Positions 1 to 7,466 of a stretch of DNA of 64,000 bases are shown here, one piece after another. Made by a program: the position numbers and the translations under genes. This stretch comes from Planctomycetota bacterium (GTDB lineage Bacteria; Planctomycetota; UBA1135; GCA-002686595), in assembly GCA_016779205.1 (NCBI GenBank), contig JADHOC010000004.1:62001-126000 (forward strand). The letters run 5' to 3'. The first letter of the stretch is position 1. The number at the start of each line of letters is the position of its first letter. The notes below the pieces were generated by a model that was not told the DNA's origin, did not search any database, and worked only from the letters and a program-made list of their open reading frames with translations.

Positions 1-739
1 GCTGCTCTCCCTCGTCGGTGGTGACGTTGAAGCCGCGATCGCCGATGGAGAAGTACAGCCGCCCGTCCGGTCCGATCACCAGGCCGTGCAGGTCGTGTCC
101 GAGCAGCGCCACGCGGAGTCCGTAGCCCGTGCTGTGCCTGGTGAGGTCCTCGGCGACGCCGTCTCCGTCCTCATCGAGGAGCCGCCAGAGGTCAGGGATG
201 CAGGTGAACCACAGCTCGGTCGCTCCGTCGGTACGGCGGCGGGCGAGGAGCCCCGCGCCGATCCCCGCGGCGGGGTCGGCGAAGTCGTCAGCGAAGGCCG
301 TCGCCTCGTCCGCGACGCCGTCCCCGTCCGTGTCCACCAGCCGCGTGATGCGCTCGGTCTCCACGGAGTACCCGTCCCTGAGCCCGTCCTCGCCCTCGTG
401 CTTGCGGAACATCGCGACGCGGTCCGCCACGGACTTGATGGCGAGGTCATCCTCCAGCCACCCCATGTGGCTGCGGATGTCCGTGACGCCCTTGTGGTGC
501 CTGAAGGTCTCGGCCACGTAGACGCGCCCGAACACGTCGAAGCAGAAGGCGACCGGATTGGCCAGCATCGGCTCGGACGCAAAGACCTCGGCGCGGAAGC
601 CCTCGGGGAGCTGCATACGAGCCAGCACCTGGCGCGCCTCGTCGGACACCTCCTGCGGGAGGGACGGCGCCGTCGGGGTGGGAAGGGGGGCGGCGGAGAG
701 GGGCGCCGCGACCAGGGCGGCGAGGATGGGGCTCGGCAT
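1..739 (-). CDS. PVC-type secreted dehydrogenase / heme-binding protein, N-terminal part (partial)
   Basis: A frame open across the window edge; about 246 N-terminal residues are visible and the rest lies beyond base 1. It begins at an ATG with a hydrophobic, Ala-rich leader (MPSPILAALVAAPLSA), so it is probably exported. It continues with the LPEGFRAEVFASEP-type opening and the FGRVYVAETF segment seen at the start of planctomycete membrane-bound dehydrogenase domain proteins (beta-propeller, usually followed by HEAT repeats and a C-terminal CxxCH heme domain). Two Asp-rich loops (DTDGDGVADE, DEDGDGVAED) look like calcium sites and GPDGRLYFSIGDRG is a propeller blade motif. The heme motif would be outside the window. 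It lies 42 bases downstream of the DUF3810 gene on the same strand. The family call is good; the substrate is unknown. Confidence 0.8.
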   Translation of the reverse strand, partial: MPSPILAALVAAPLSAAPLPTPTAPSLPQEVSDEARQVLARMQLPEGFRAEVFASEPMLANPVAFCFDVFGRVYVAETFRHHKGVTDIRSHMGWLEDDLAIKSVADRVAMFRKHEGEDGLRDGYSVETERITRLVDTDGDGVADEATAFADDFADPAAGIGAGLLARRRTDGATELWFTCIPDLWRLLDEDGDGVAEDLTRHSTGYGLRVALLGHDLHGLVIGPDGRLYFSIGDRGFNVTTDEGEQ

Positions 740-781
740 GGGGCCAGGATATCCGCTCCCCGTTGGACCTCAGCGTGGATC

Positions 782-1963
782 TCAGCGTCGATCTCCCTCG
801 GGAAGCCGCTCGCCGGCCGCTCGCCACTCGGCCGCGAGCAGGTCCACCATCCGCCCGTAGGAGGCCACCCCCTCCTGGCCCTGGGCCCGCAGGTAGGCGT
901 CGTTCACCGCCGAGGCCGCGCGGCTCGCTGCGGGGGACCGCTCGCGGTCCCAGAATCGCGCACGCTCCTCCATGGCGGACCGAATCCGAGGGTCCAGCTG
1001 ATCGATCCGAGCCGCGAGCCGCTCCCGGTCCGCGCGCCCCAGGGCGCCGAGCACGTGGCCGAGCGCGAGCAGCCGCGCCGCGGACCGCACCTCGGCGCTG
1101 GAGGACCGGCTCCCCACGCGCCACGCCAGGTAGTTGGCCTCGTCCTCCCGGGCCCAGCCCTGGGCGTGGGCCAGCTCATGGCACGCGGTGAACAGGAGGT
1201 CCGGCTCAGGCAGGTGCGCTGCCACGTGGGCCTCCTGGGTGAAGGGGCTGAAGATGCCGCTGATGCCGGCCCCCACGATGACGCCCGAGAGGGCTGGCCG
1301 GACGAGGACCCCGGAGCCGGCCCCGAGCGCGGGCTCCCGTTCGAGGGCCTCCCGCCAGGACGCCGCCGCCAGCTCCAGCGCGGCTCCCGGATCCAGCGCC
1401 CCGGAGGGTCCCGGCGCGGCGAGGTAGGGCTGGAGCTGGCTCTCCAGGGCTCCGGCGAGCCGGTCGAGCTCCGGGGCCGAGGCGCCGGCGGGCGCCAGGT
1501 CCAGGGAGTCCGCCAGCGGGAGCCGCGAGTAGTTGAGGCCCCAGAGGAACAGGAAGAGGAGCGCCCCACCGCCGCTCGCCGCGAGCCCGCACCGGAGGAC
1601 CGCGCCGGCACCACCGCGACGCCAGCCCCGGCGCACGAGCCAGCAGAGGACCACGGCCACCACGAGGATCCCCACCTCGGACAGGGACAGGAAGGGACCG
1701 GCGCGCCGTGGGGCGCCGGTCAGGGCCGCCCAACCCCGGGCGGCCTCCCCGACGAGGCCCGCGACCCTCGGGTAGATCCCGCGCGCGAAGTGCGCCTCGA
1801 CCACCCCGGGGCCCACACGGGCGACAGCCGCGAGCAGCAGCGCCGCGGCCCAGGGCGCGAGGGCCACGACCCACGGCACCAGGGGCCGTGAATGGAGCGG
1901 CGGCCGGCGCCCCCCTTCGGGATCGCCGGCCGCCTGCTGCTCCGGAGGTCCGGGGTCGCTCAC
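782..1963 (-). CDS. DUF3810-family membrane protein with HELAH zinc-peptidase-like motif
   Basis: 393 residues from a GTG whose GTGA overlaps the stop of the upstream actin gene, so translation is probably coupled. Hydrophobic segments lie near residues 30-50, 95-111 and 130-142, and the third runs into WGLNYSRLPL, a hallmark of DUF3810. A soluble domain follows, carrying HELAH (residues 262-266) and a downstream acidic stretch (EDEAN, 273-277) that could supply the third zinc ligand of a gluzincin-like peptidase. This suggests a membrane-anchored zinc peptidase; activity has not been established for the family as far as I know. An in-frame upstream extension to 2233 overlaps the actin gene and is rejected. 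The coupling suggests a shared job with the filament protein. Confidence 0.82.
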   Translation of the reverse strand: MSDPGPPEQQAAGDPEGGRRPPLHSRPLVPWVVALAPWAAALLLAAVARVGPGVVEAHFARGIYPRVAGLVGEAARGWAALTGAPRRAGPFLSLSEVGILVVAVVLCWLVRRGWRRGGAGAVLRCGLAASGGGALLFLFLWGLNYSRLPLADSLDLAPAGASAPELDRLAGALESQLQPYLAAPGPSGALDPGAALELAAASWREALEREPALGAGSGVLVRPALSGVIVGAGISGIFSPFTQEAHVAAHLPEPDLLFTACHELAHAQGWAREDEANYLAWRVGSRSSSAEVRSAARLLALGHVLGALGRADRERLAARIDQLDPRIRSAMEERARFWDRERSPAASRAASAVNDAYLRAQGQEGVASYGRMVDLLAAEWRAAGERLPEGDRR

Positions 1964-3027
1964 TTGAGCTGCTCCCAGTACTCCTCGGGCATGTCGTGCG
2001 CGATCTTCAGCGCGCCGTTCGCGCCGCCGTACATGGGCTCCTCGATGCGGATCACGTTGCCGCCGCCGAGGGTGCGCAGCATCTCCTCGGAGATGGCGCG
2101 GTCCAGCCCGCGGATCTGGCTGCCGCCACCGGCCAGCAGGACGCGCCCCTTGAGCTTGTCCTGGAACTCGGGGTCGAAGGTACTGATCAGCTTGCCGAGG
2201 CCCTCGACGATGGGCGGCACGATGCGCTGGCACGCGGTGCGCACCTGCTCGGTGATCTCGAACTCGGTGGGCTTACCCTCCACGGGGAGCTCGGTCGTGA
2301 TCTTCTCCGTGTTCACGTCGACCGTGCTGTGGCGCTCCTTGATCGCCTTGATCATCTGCTTGGTGAACTGCGCCTGCGGGAAGGCAGCGGCGATCTCCTT
2401 GCCGAGCTCCTCGTCCACGAAGTCACCCGCGGTGTTCATGGTGATCTGGTCGGACTCCTCCGGCATGGTGCCGTGCATCCGGCAGAGGTCGACCGTGCCC
2501 GCGCCGATGTCGATCACCAGCACGTCCTCGAGCATGTCCAGCCCGTAGGCGACCGAGAAGGGCTCGGAGCAGAGCATCACGGAGTCCACCGACTCGCGCG
2601 CGGCCTGGAGGATGGCGTCCTTGTTGTTGATCTGCGCCTGGGCGGGCACCCCGATGACGGCGTAGACGAGCTCGTCCTTGCGCGGCTTCGAGAGCCGGAC
2701 GATCTCCTTGACCAGGTCCATCGCCGCGCGGCGCGAGTCCTGGTTCTCAGAGCCGTCCGCGTTGAACTTGAGCACGCCGTGCTCGAGGGGCCGGTGGAGG
2801 TTGAGCGAGAGGCGCTTCTCGCGGGCCTCGGCGCCGAAGAGCACCTCCTTCTTGAGGAGCTTCATCGCCACCGGGTCCTTGGGGTAGCCCACGAAGGACT
2901 CGATGGTCTCGCGGACGCCGTTGCTCGCGGTCACCGAGGTGCGGGAGGTGCCGAGGTCGATGCCCACATAGAGGACGCCGCGGTCCTTTCCGGTCCCTTC
3001 GGTGTCGTCAGTCTGGATGTTCGTCAT
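1960..3027 (-). CDS. MamK-like bacterial actin
   Basis: 355 residues from the ATG at 3027; an in-frame start at 3093 would add 22 residues lacking actin character. All actin/Hsp70 nucleotide-binding motifs are present: phosphate-1 GIDLGTSRT (22-30), connect-1 AVIGVPA (123-129), phosphate-2 VIDIGAGTVD (171-180), adenosine VLLAGGGSQIRG (296-307) and connect-2 GGANGALKIA (334-343). It matches magnetosome MamK better than MreB, ParM or FtsA: FVGYPKD near residue 46, SEPFSVAYGLD (154-164), and an ending close to MamK's ALRLAEELPPQYW. The acidic residues in SEPF and DIGAGT, needed for MamK ATPase activity as I recall, are kept. No magnetosome genes are nearby. The likely role is a cytoplasmic ATP-driven filament that positions some other structure. 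Confidence 0.85.
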   Translation of the reverse strand: MTNIQTDDTEGTGKDRGVLYVGIDLGTSRTSVTASNGVRETIESFVGYPKDPVAMKLLKKEVLFGAEAREKRLSLNLHRPLEHGVLKFNADGSENQDSRRAAMDLVKEIVRLSKPRKDELVYAVIGVPAQAQINNKDAILQAARESVDSVMLCSEPFSVAYGLDMLEDVLVIDIGAGTVDLCRMHGTMPEESDQITMNTAGDFVDEELGKEIAAAFPQAQFTKQMIKAIKERHSTVDVNTEKITTELPVEGKPTEFEITEQVRTACQRIVPPIVEGLGKLISTFDPEFQDKLKGRVLLAGGGSQIRGLDRAISEEMLRTLGGGNVIRIEEPMYGGANGALKIAHDMPEEYWEQLK

Positions 3028-3184
3028 GGTGTTTGGATAGAGCCCCTGATCATCGAGCCATGGATCGGCCCGCGAGCGAGTCGCCACAAGCATGGCGAGT
3101 CCGGGCCGTGCGGAAAAGAGCCGCCGCGAGAACGTCGAGGGAGGGAGCCCCTGCCCCGCTGTAACCGGCTCCGGTCTGATCGGC

Positions 3185-3685
3185 TCAGGAACCGGACTTG
3201 TTGACGCTTTCCCGCAGTTCCAGGTTGGCCTGGAACAACTGGGACATGAACGCGCGCCGCTTCTCGTCCGGAGGGGTCGCGGGCAGCTGGGGCTTCACGG
3301 CGTCGTAGAAGCGCGCCTCGGTCTCGGAGGGCTGGTCGCGGTCCGCGAGGCTGCGGATCTGCTCCTCCTGCTCCGTGAGGAGCCGGGAGAGCTTCTCGAT
3401 GCGGCGCTGCAGGAGATCGGTTTCGCGTTGGCTCTGCCGGGCCTCAGCGGGGGTCGGCGCCTCGGGCGCGCTCGGGGGCGCCGCCCGCCGAGGCACAGCG
3501 GGCACGCCGGCGTCGGCCGGGGGCTGAACCGCGGGGGAGCCCTGGCGGGCCCGCTCCAGGTTCAAGCCACGCAGACCGCTCCCCGTGGCGCCCGTGCGAC
3601 GGGCGCCCGCTCGGCGAGTCGGGCCAGGGAGGACGACGCGGTGCACCACGTTGCCCTTCGCGCCCAGCTTCTTGAAGCCAGCCAT
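3185..3685 (-). CDS. Basic/Pro-rich protein with C-terminal coiled coil, upstream of the MamK-like gene
   Basis: 166 residues from the ATG at 3685, chosen because AGGGA sits 4 bases upstream; in-frame starts at 3697 and 3733 exist. No family recognised. The N-terminus is small and basic (MAGFKKLGAKGNVVHRVVLP), followed by an Arg/Gly/Pro-rich, probably disordered region. A charged heptad-like helix follows around residues 80-115 (with ETDLLQRRIEKLSRLLTEQE), then an ending rich in polar residues. No signal peptide or membrane segment. It precedes the MamK-like gene on the same strand with a 157-base gap and could be a filament partner or adaptor; that is inferred from position and architecture only. 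Confidence 0.6.
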   Translation of the reverse strand: MAGFKKLGAKGNVVHRVVLPGPTRRAGARRTGATGSGLRGLNLERARQGSPAVQPPADAGVPAVPRRAAPPSAPEAPTPAEARQSQRETDLLQRRIEKLSRLLTEQEEQIRSLADRDQPSETEARFYDAVKPQLPATPPDEKRRAFMSQLFQANLELRESVNKSGS

Positions 3686-3867
3686 ACGATCCCTCATTTC
3701 TACCATGGCAGCGTGCAGTAGGCGGTCGGTCACTGTCAGCGCGGCGCCCCTTCTACATCAGGGACAGCCGCGGGTGACGCCGCGCTCGATTTGACTCCGT
3801 TGGGGACCGCCGAAGCGGGGGTCAGCAGGGGGATTCTCTGGGGCCCTCCTCCTCCGGAAGGCCCGCG

Positions 3868-4572
3868 TCAGGGGGCGAAAAATAGTCCAGAGAGCCCCGC
3901 GAGGCCATCAATTCGGCGCGAACGAGGGTCTTCCCCGACGCGACCCGTGATGATCACGCTCGCCATTCCGGCGGCGGTCGCCCCAGCCCCGTCCACCTCC
4001 GCTCGGTCCCCCACGTACAACACGTCGCAGGGGTCCACCCCGAGGCGCTCGGCCCCCACGATGAAGCCAAGGGGGTGGGGCTTGAAGCGGTTCACCTCCG
4101 CGTCGGTCGCCGCGAGGGTCACGTCGAACAGGTCCCGCACCCCGAGCGCCTCGAGCTTGCGGTCCGGGTCGTAGTCCGAGAACACCCCCAGCGGCCTCCC
4201 GGTGGACCTCAGCCCGACCAGGATCTCCCTGAGCCCCGGCCAGGCCGCCCTCGCCAGGAAGGGCAGCGGCCGCTCGAACATCCACTCCTGAACCAGCCCA
4301 CGCAGCTCGTCCGGGGAGATCCCGAGCCGGCTGGCCGGGACCTCGTACTGCACCTCGTCGAGGGACTGGTCGTCCCTTGCAAAGTCCCGGAGCCCCTCCC
4401 GTGCCGTACGGAACTCCCGCAGTCGCCCCATCAATCCGGGGAACGCGAGGGGATGGACCGCGCCCCACCGCAGCAGCTCGAGGAGCATCCGGCGACGCAT
4501 CGGCGCCAGCCGATAGAGGGTCCCGTCGAGGTCGAACAGGACGGCCTTGGTGGATCCGAGCGCGTCGGTCAA
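3868..4572 (-). CDS. HAD-superfamily hydrolase (HAD-IA type)
   Basis: 234 residues from a TTG that overlaps the flippase stop (TTGA) and has GGAGG four bases upstream, which decides the start. Motif I is FDLDGTLYRL near the N-terminus; motif II lies around VFSDYD; the motif III lysine is in RFKPHPLGF and motif IV is VLYVGDRAEVD. A helical cap between motifs I and II fits phosphoglycolate-phosphatase-like HAD-IA enzymes. It is the last gene of a coupled operon with the flippase and the FkbM methyltransferase, so a sugar-phosphate or lipid-phosphate substrate is plausible. The exact substrate cannot be read from the sequence. Confidence 0.85.
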   Translation of the reverse strand: MTDALGSTKAVLFDLDGTLYRLAPMRRRMLLELLRWGAVHPLAFPGLMGRLREFRTAREGLRDFARDDQSLDEVQYEVPASRLGISPDELRGLVQEWMFERPLPFLARAAWPGLREILVGLRSTGRPLGVFSDYDPDRKLEALGVRDLFDVTLAATDAEVNRFKPHPLGFIVGAERLGVDPCDVLYVGDRAEVDGAGATAAGMASVIITGRVGEDPRSRRIDGLAGLSGLFFAP

Positions 4573-5927
4573 CTGGCCTCCAGGGGTTGAAGCTCGGGGT
4601 GCCTGCGGAACCAGAACCACGCGTACCCCACGTGGACAAGGCTCCAGAGGCAGGTGACCGTCAGCCCGATCGCCACGCCGATGGTCGGCAGCCACCAGGC
4701 AAAGAAGGCGACCTGGGCGGTGTTCACGCAGAGGCCCAGCAGGGACAGCCGGATGGCGACGCCCATCTGGTCCGTGACGAGATAGAAGACGTCGTTGGCC
4801 ACCGAGAAGCTCACCACGCAGAGGCCGGGGGTGAGGATCAGGATCATCGTCCACAGGGGCTCGACGAAGTCGGGCGGGAAGAGCCTGGGGAGGACGAACG
4901 GGAGGACGGGGAGCGAGAGCAGTAGCCCCGCGGTGATGGTCGCCCCGGAGAGCAGGCTCGCCTTCCAGTAGGTCCCGCGGAGCCCGGCCACATCCTTCAC
5001 GCCGGCGAGCTGAGAGAGCGCGGGCAGGGCGGTGCGGTTGATGCCCTGCATGATCACCCGCGCCACGGACACCAGGCGCTGGGCGATGCGCAGGTAGGCC
5101 ACCCACCCTGGATCCCCGAGGCTCCCCAGGATCAGCGTCGGGAGGGTCTGCACGCCGAGGGAGTCGACGTTGCGTACCAGCCCCACCTGCACCCCCTCCT
5201 GGAGGGCCGCGCGGGCCGGGACCGAGGTGGACCGGGCTGCGCCGATGAGCGACGGAAGGAGCGAGCCCTCGCGCCGCCGCTCCCTGCCGTAGGCATCGAA
5301 GGCGATCAGGCTGCCGCAGAATGAGGAGACCAGGAGCCCCAGGACAGCCCCCCAGGCGTCACCGACGATCAGCGCCCCCGAGACCACGAGGACCAGCCGG
5401 CAGAGCTCGTGCCCGAGGTCCACCCTCGCCAGGGCGGACATGCGCCGCTCGCCCTGGAGCGCCGCGGAGCACACGATCCGGGGCACATCCAGCAGGGGCA
5501 CCAGCACGAGGGCGCTCGCGAGCCGGGCGATCCGCGGCCCGTCGGCCTTGAAGGCGAGGTCGGCGCCGAGCGGGAAGAGGAGCAGGCCCGCGAGGAACGC
5601 GACGGTGGCGAGGAGCACGGACAGCCGCACGAAGACCCCCATCCAGCCGCGGATCAGCTCCTCCGACCCGCTCCGGATCGCGGCCGCGATGCGCTTGGTG
5701 ACCACGTTGGCGAGGCCCAGGTTCAGGAGCGCCCAGAGGAGCGAGTAGGTGCTCACGCCCAGGTAGAAGATCGACAGCTCGTAGGCGCCGAGGACGTGGG
5801 TCATGACCACGGCCCCCACCAGGTTGCTCACCGCCACCAGCAAGGCCCCCAGCTGGAGCGTGCTCGACTCGCGCAGGAAGCGGCTGCCGAGCGCGCGCCG
5901 CACCCTGGAGGGGGATTCGCCGCTCAC
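4569..5927 (-). CDS. Polysaccharide flippase (Wzx/MATE-like)
   Basis: 452 residues, very hydrophobic, with about 12-14 membrane segments along its length. The opening (a charged stretch, then STLQLGALLVAVSNLVGAVV) and the repeated paired-helix layout match polysaccharide biosynthesis proteins of the MOP exporter superfamily, which flip lipid-linked glycans across the inner membrane. The start is a GTG overlapping the stop of the FkbM methyltransferase gene (GTGA); its own stop overlaps the TTG of the HAD gene. The three-gene coupling argues for a surface-glycan task. Upstream in-frame extension overlaps the methyltransferase and is not used. Confidence 0.85.
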   Translation of the reverse strand: MSGESPSRVRRALGSRFLRESSTLQLGALLVAVSNLVGAVVMTHVLGAYELSIFYLGVSTYSLLWALLNLGLANVVTKRIAAAIRSGSEELIRGWMGVFVRLSVLLATVAFLAGLLLFPLGADLAFKADGPRIARLASALVLVPLLDVPRIVCSAALQGERRMSALARVDLGHELCRLVLVVSGALIVGDAWGAVLGLLVSSFCGSLIAFDAYGRERRREGSLLPSLIGAARSTSVPARAALQEGVQVGLVRNVDSLGVQTLPTLILGSLGDPGWVAYLRIAQRLVSVARVIMQGINRTALPALSQLAGVKDVAGLRGTYWKASLLSGATITAGLLLSLPVLPFVLPRLFPPDFVEPLWTMILILTPGLCVVSFSVANDVFYLVTDQMGVAIRLSLLGLCVNTAQVAFFAWWLPTIGVAIGLTVTCLWSLVHVGYAWFWFRRHPELQPLEAS

Positions 5928-6718
5928 GACCTCGGCGCGCCCGGCTGCGGCCCACCCTGCGGATGTCTGCCCTCGGGGATCAGCAGGACATCGCCCACGG
6001 TCCCGGAGAGGTCCCGCTCCAGATCCACCGCCTGATACCCGAGGGGCACATAGGCGTCCAGCGCGGCGCGTTGGCGATCGGCCAACGGGTGATAGTCCTC
6101 GGCGAGCAGCTCCACGTGGAGGACGGGACGGCAGCCCGTGCGCACCAGCCACTCCCGCAGCCCGTCGAGGACCGCGTAGTCGTACCCCTCCGTGTCCGTC
6201 TTGATGACGTCCACGTGCTCGATGCCGCGCTCGAGGAGCCAGCGCGACCCGTCGAGGAGCCGGATCTCCTCCTCCTCGATGACCGTGTCCGGCCGCACCG
6301 CAGAGTTGGGGCGACGATCGAACATGATCTCCGTGATGAGCGAGTTGGCCCCGTAGTTGTGCGCGGCCTTGTAGATGGTCCGGACGGCGTCCTCGTCCCC
6401 CATGGCCGCATGGACGACCTCGAGCCCCTCGTCCCCGGCGAAGCGCTCGCGGCACATCTCGGCGTAGCGGGCCACGGGCTCGAAGAGGAGGCCGGTGGCC
6501 CCCGGACGCTGCTCCCTGAGGAGCCGGGTGAAGATCCCGATGTTCGCCCCGATGTCCAGGAACACCCCGTCCTCGGGGAGGTACGGCAGGACCGAGTCCA
6601 CCGCCTCACGGACCGTCTCCTCGTGGCGGGCCTCCCACTCTCCGAGGGAGCGGGTGGGCACGTCAGGGGCGAAGCGGCGTCGCACCTTCTCGGCGAGCCA
6701 GAGGGCCTTCTTGAACAT
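5924..6718 (-). CDS. FkbM-family SAM-dependent methyltransferase
   Basis: 264 residues from the ATG at 6718; an in-frame GTG at 6772 would add 18 residues and neither has a clear ribosome site. The SAM site is visible as GVFLDIGANIGIFTRLL, followed by LLFEPVARYAEMC. The later VDVIKTDTEGYDYAVLDGL segment is the FkbM hallmark, with the acidic residues that usually contact the hydroxyl acceptor. FkbM enzymes commonly O-methylate sugars or polyketides. First gene of the coupled methyltransferase-flippase-HAD operon, so methylation of a surface glycan is the likely role. Confidence 0.88.
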   Translation of the reverse strand: MFKKALWLAEKVRRRFAPDVPTRSLGEWEARHEETVREAVDSVLPYLPEDGVFLDIGANIGIFTRLLREQRPGATGLLFEPVARYAEMCRERFAGDEGLEVVHAAMGDEDAVRTIYKAAHNYGANSLITEIMFDRRPNSAVRPDTVIEEEEIRLLDGSRWLLERGIEHVDVIKTDTEGYDYAVLDGLREWLVRTGCRPVLHVELLAEDYHPLADRQRAALDAYVPLGYQAVDLERDLSGTVGDVLLIPEGRHPQGGPQPGAPRS

Positions 6719-6983
6719 GGCCTCAGGCGCCCCCCGGATCCACTCGGGCCGCCCGGGCCGCCACGCAGGCACCTGCCCCCGTGACCGGTCCCCGGTGGCC
6801 TCGTTGTCGGTGCGTGCGGTTCATCCGTTGCGGACGCCCCATGCGGGGCGGGTTCGCCGTTTTGAGACGCCCGTGTGGCGCCCATGGCTCGCCGGAAGTC
6901 TACCCTGCTCGAGGGCGTGATTCGCCTCCACTCTCACCGCGCCGGACCCCGCGGATGCGCCGCTCCACCGCCACCTTCCTCCC

Positions 6984-7466
6984 ATGAGACTCTCGACAGT
7001 GATCTGGTCCGCGCTCGGGCTGATCCTCCTCGTCTTCGGGGGCAGCCGGATCATGGCTGGCCTCGGGGACCGAGAAACCCAGATCCGGCGCCAGATGGCC
7101 GCCATGGTCGAGTCCGTCATGGAAACCGGCGGGGGACGCCTCGGCCGCTATGTGTCTCGCCAGTACTTGGACGAGGACACCGGGCTGGACTACGGCGACC
7201 TGCGGTCGGCGCTCCGTGGTGGCCCGGACGACCTCGTGCCCGAGTTCGATCCGTCGACCGGGATCGAGTTCCTGTCCACCGACAGCGAGGGCGACGATGT
7301 GATCTGCACCATCCGCCTGCGGTGCCTCCTGAAGAAGCGCACCCTCGGCCAGGCGCCCCGGCCCTACTGGGACCTGGAGGCCGTGCTGGACCTGCGCCTG
7401 CGGCGCGGCACCTGGAAGGTGCTCCGCTCCCGCGAGGTCAACCACTCCGACCGCGGGCGAGCCTAG
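6984..7466 (+). CDS. Small N-terminally anchored protein of unknown function
   Basis: 160 residues, no family recognised. One hydrophobic segment at residues 5-24 (STVIWSALGLILLVFGGSRI) would act as membrane anchor or uncleaved signal. The remainder is soluble, mixed helix and strand, ending in a small sheet-like region (YWDLEAVLDLRLRRGTWKVLRS) reminiscent of NTF2/SnoaL-like folds, though I cannot confirm that. It faces away from the FkbM operon across a gap of about 260 bases and overlaps the tail of the convergent response-regulator gene by 4 bases. Confidence 0.65.
   Translation: MRLSTVIWSALGLILLVFGGSRIMAGLGDRETQIRRQMAAMVESVMETGGGRLGRYVSRQYLDEDTGLDYGDLRSALRGGPDDLVPEFDPSTGIEFLSTDSEGDDVICTIRLRCLLKKRTLGQAPRPYWDLEAVLDLRLRRGTWKVLRSREVNHSDRGRA

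Noticed and set aside
1960-3685. Magnetosome gene island
   Set aside because: Only the actin resembles a Mam protein; no MamA, B, E, I, L, M, O, P or Q homologue is present in the window.
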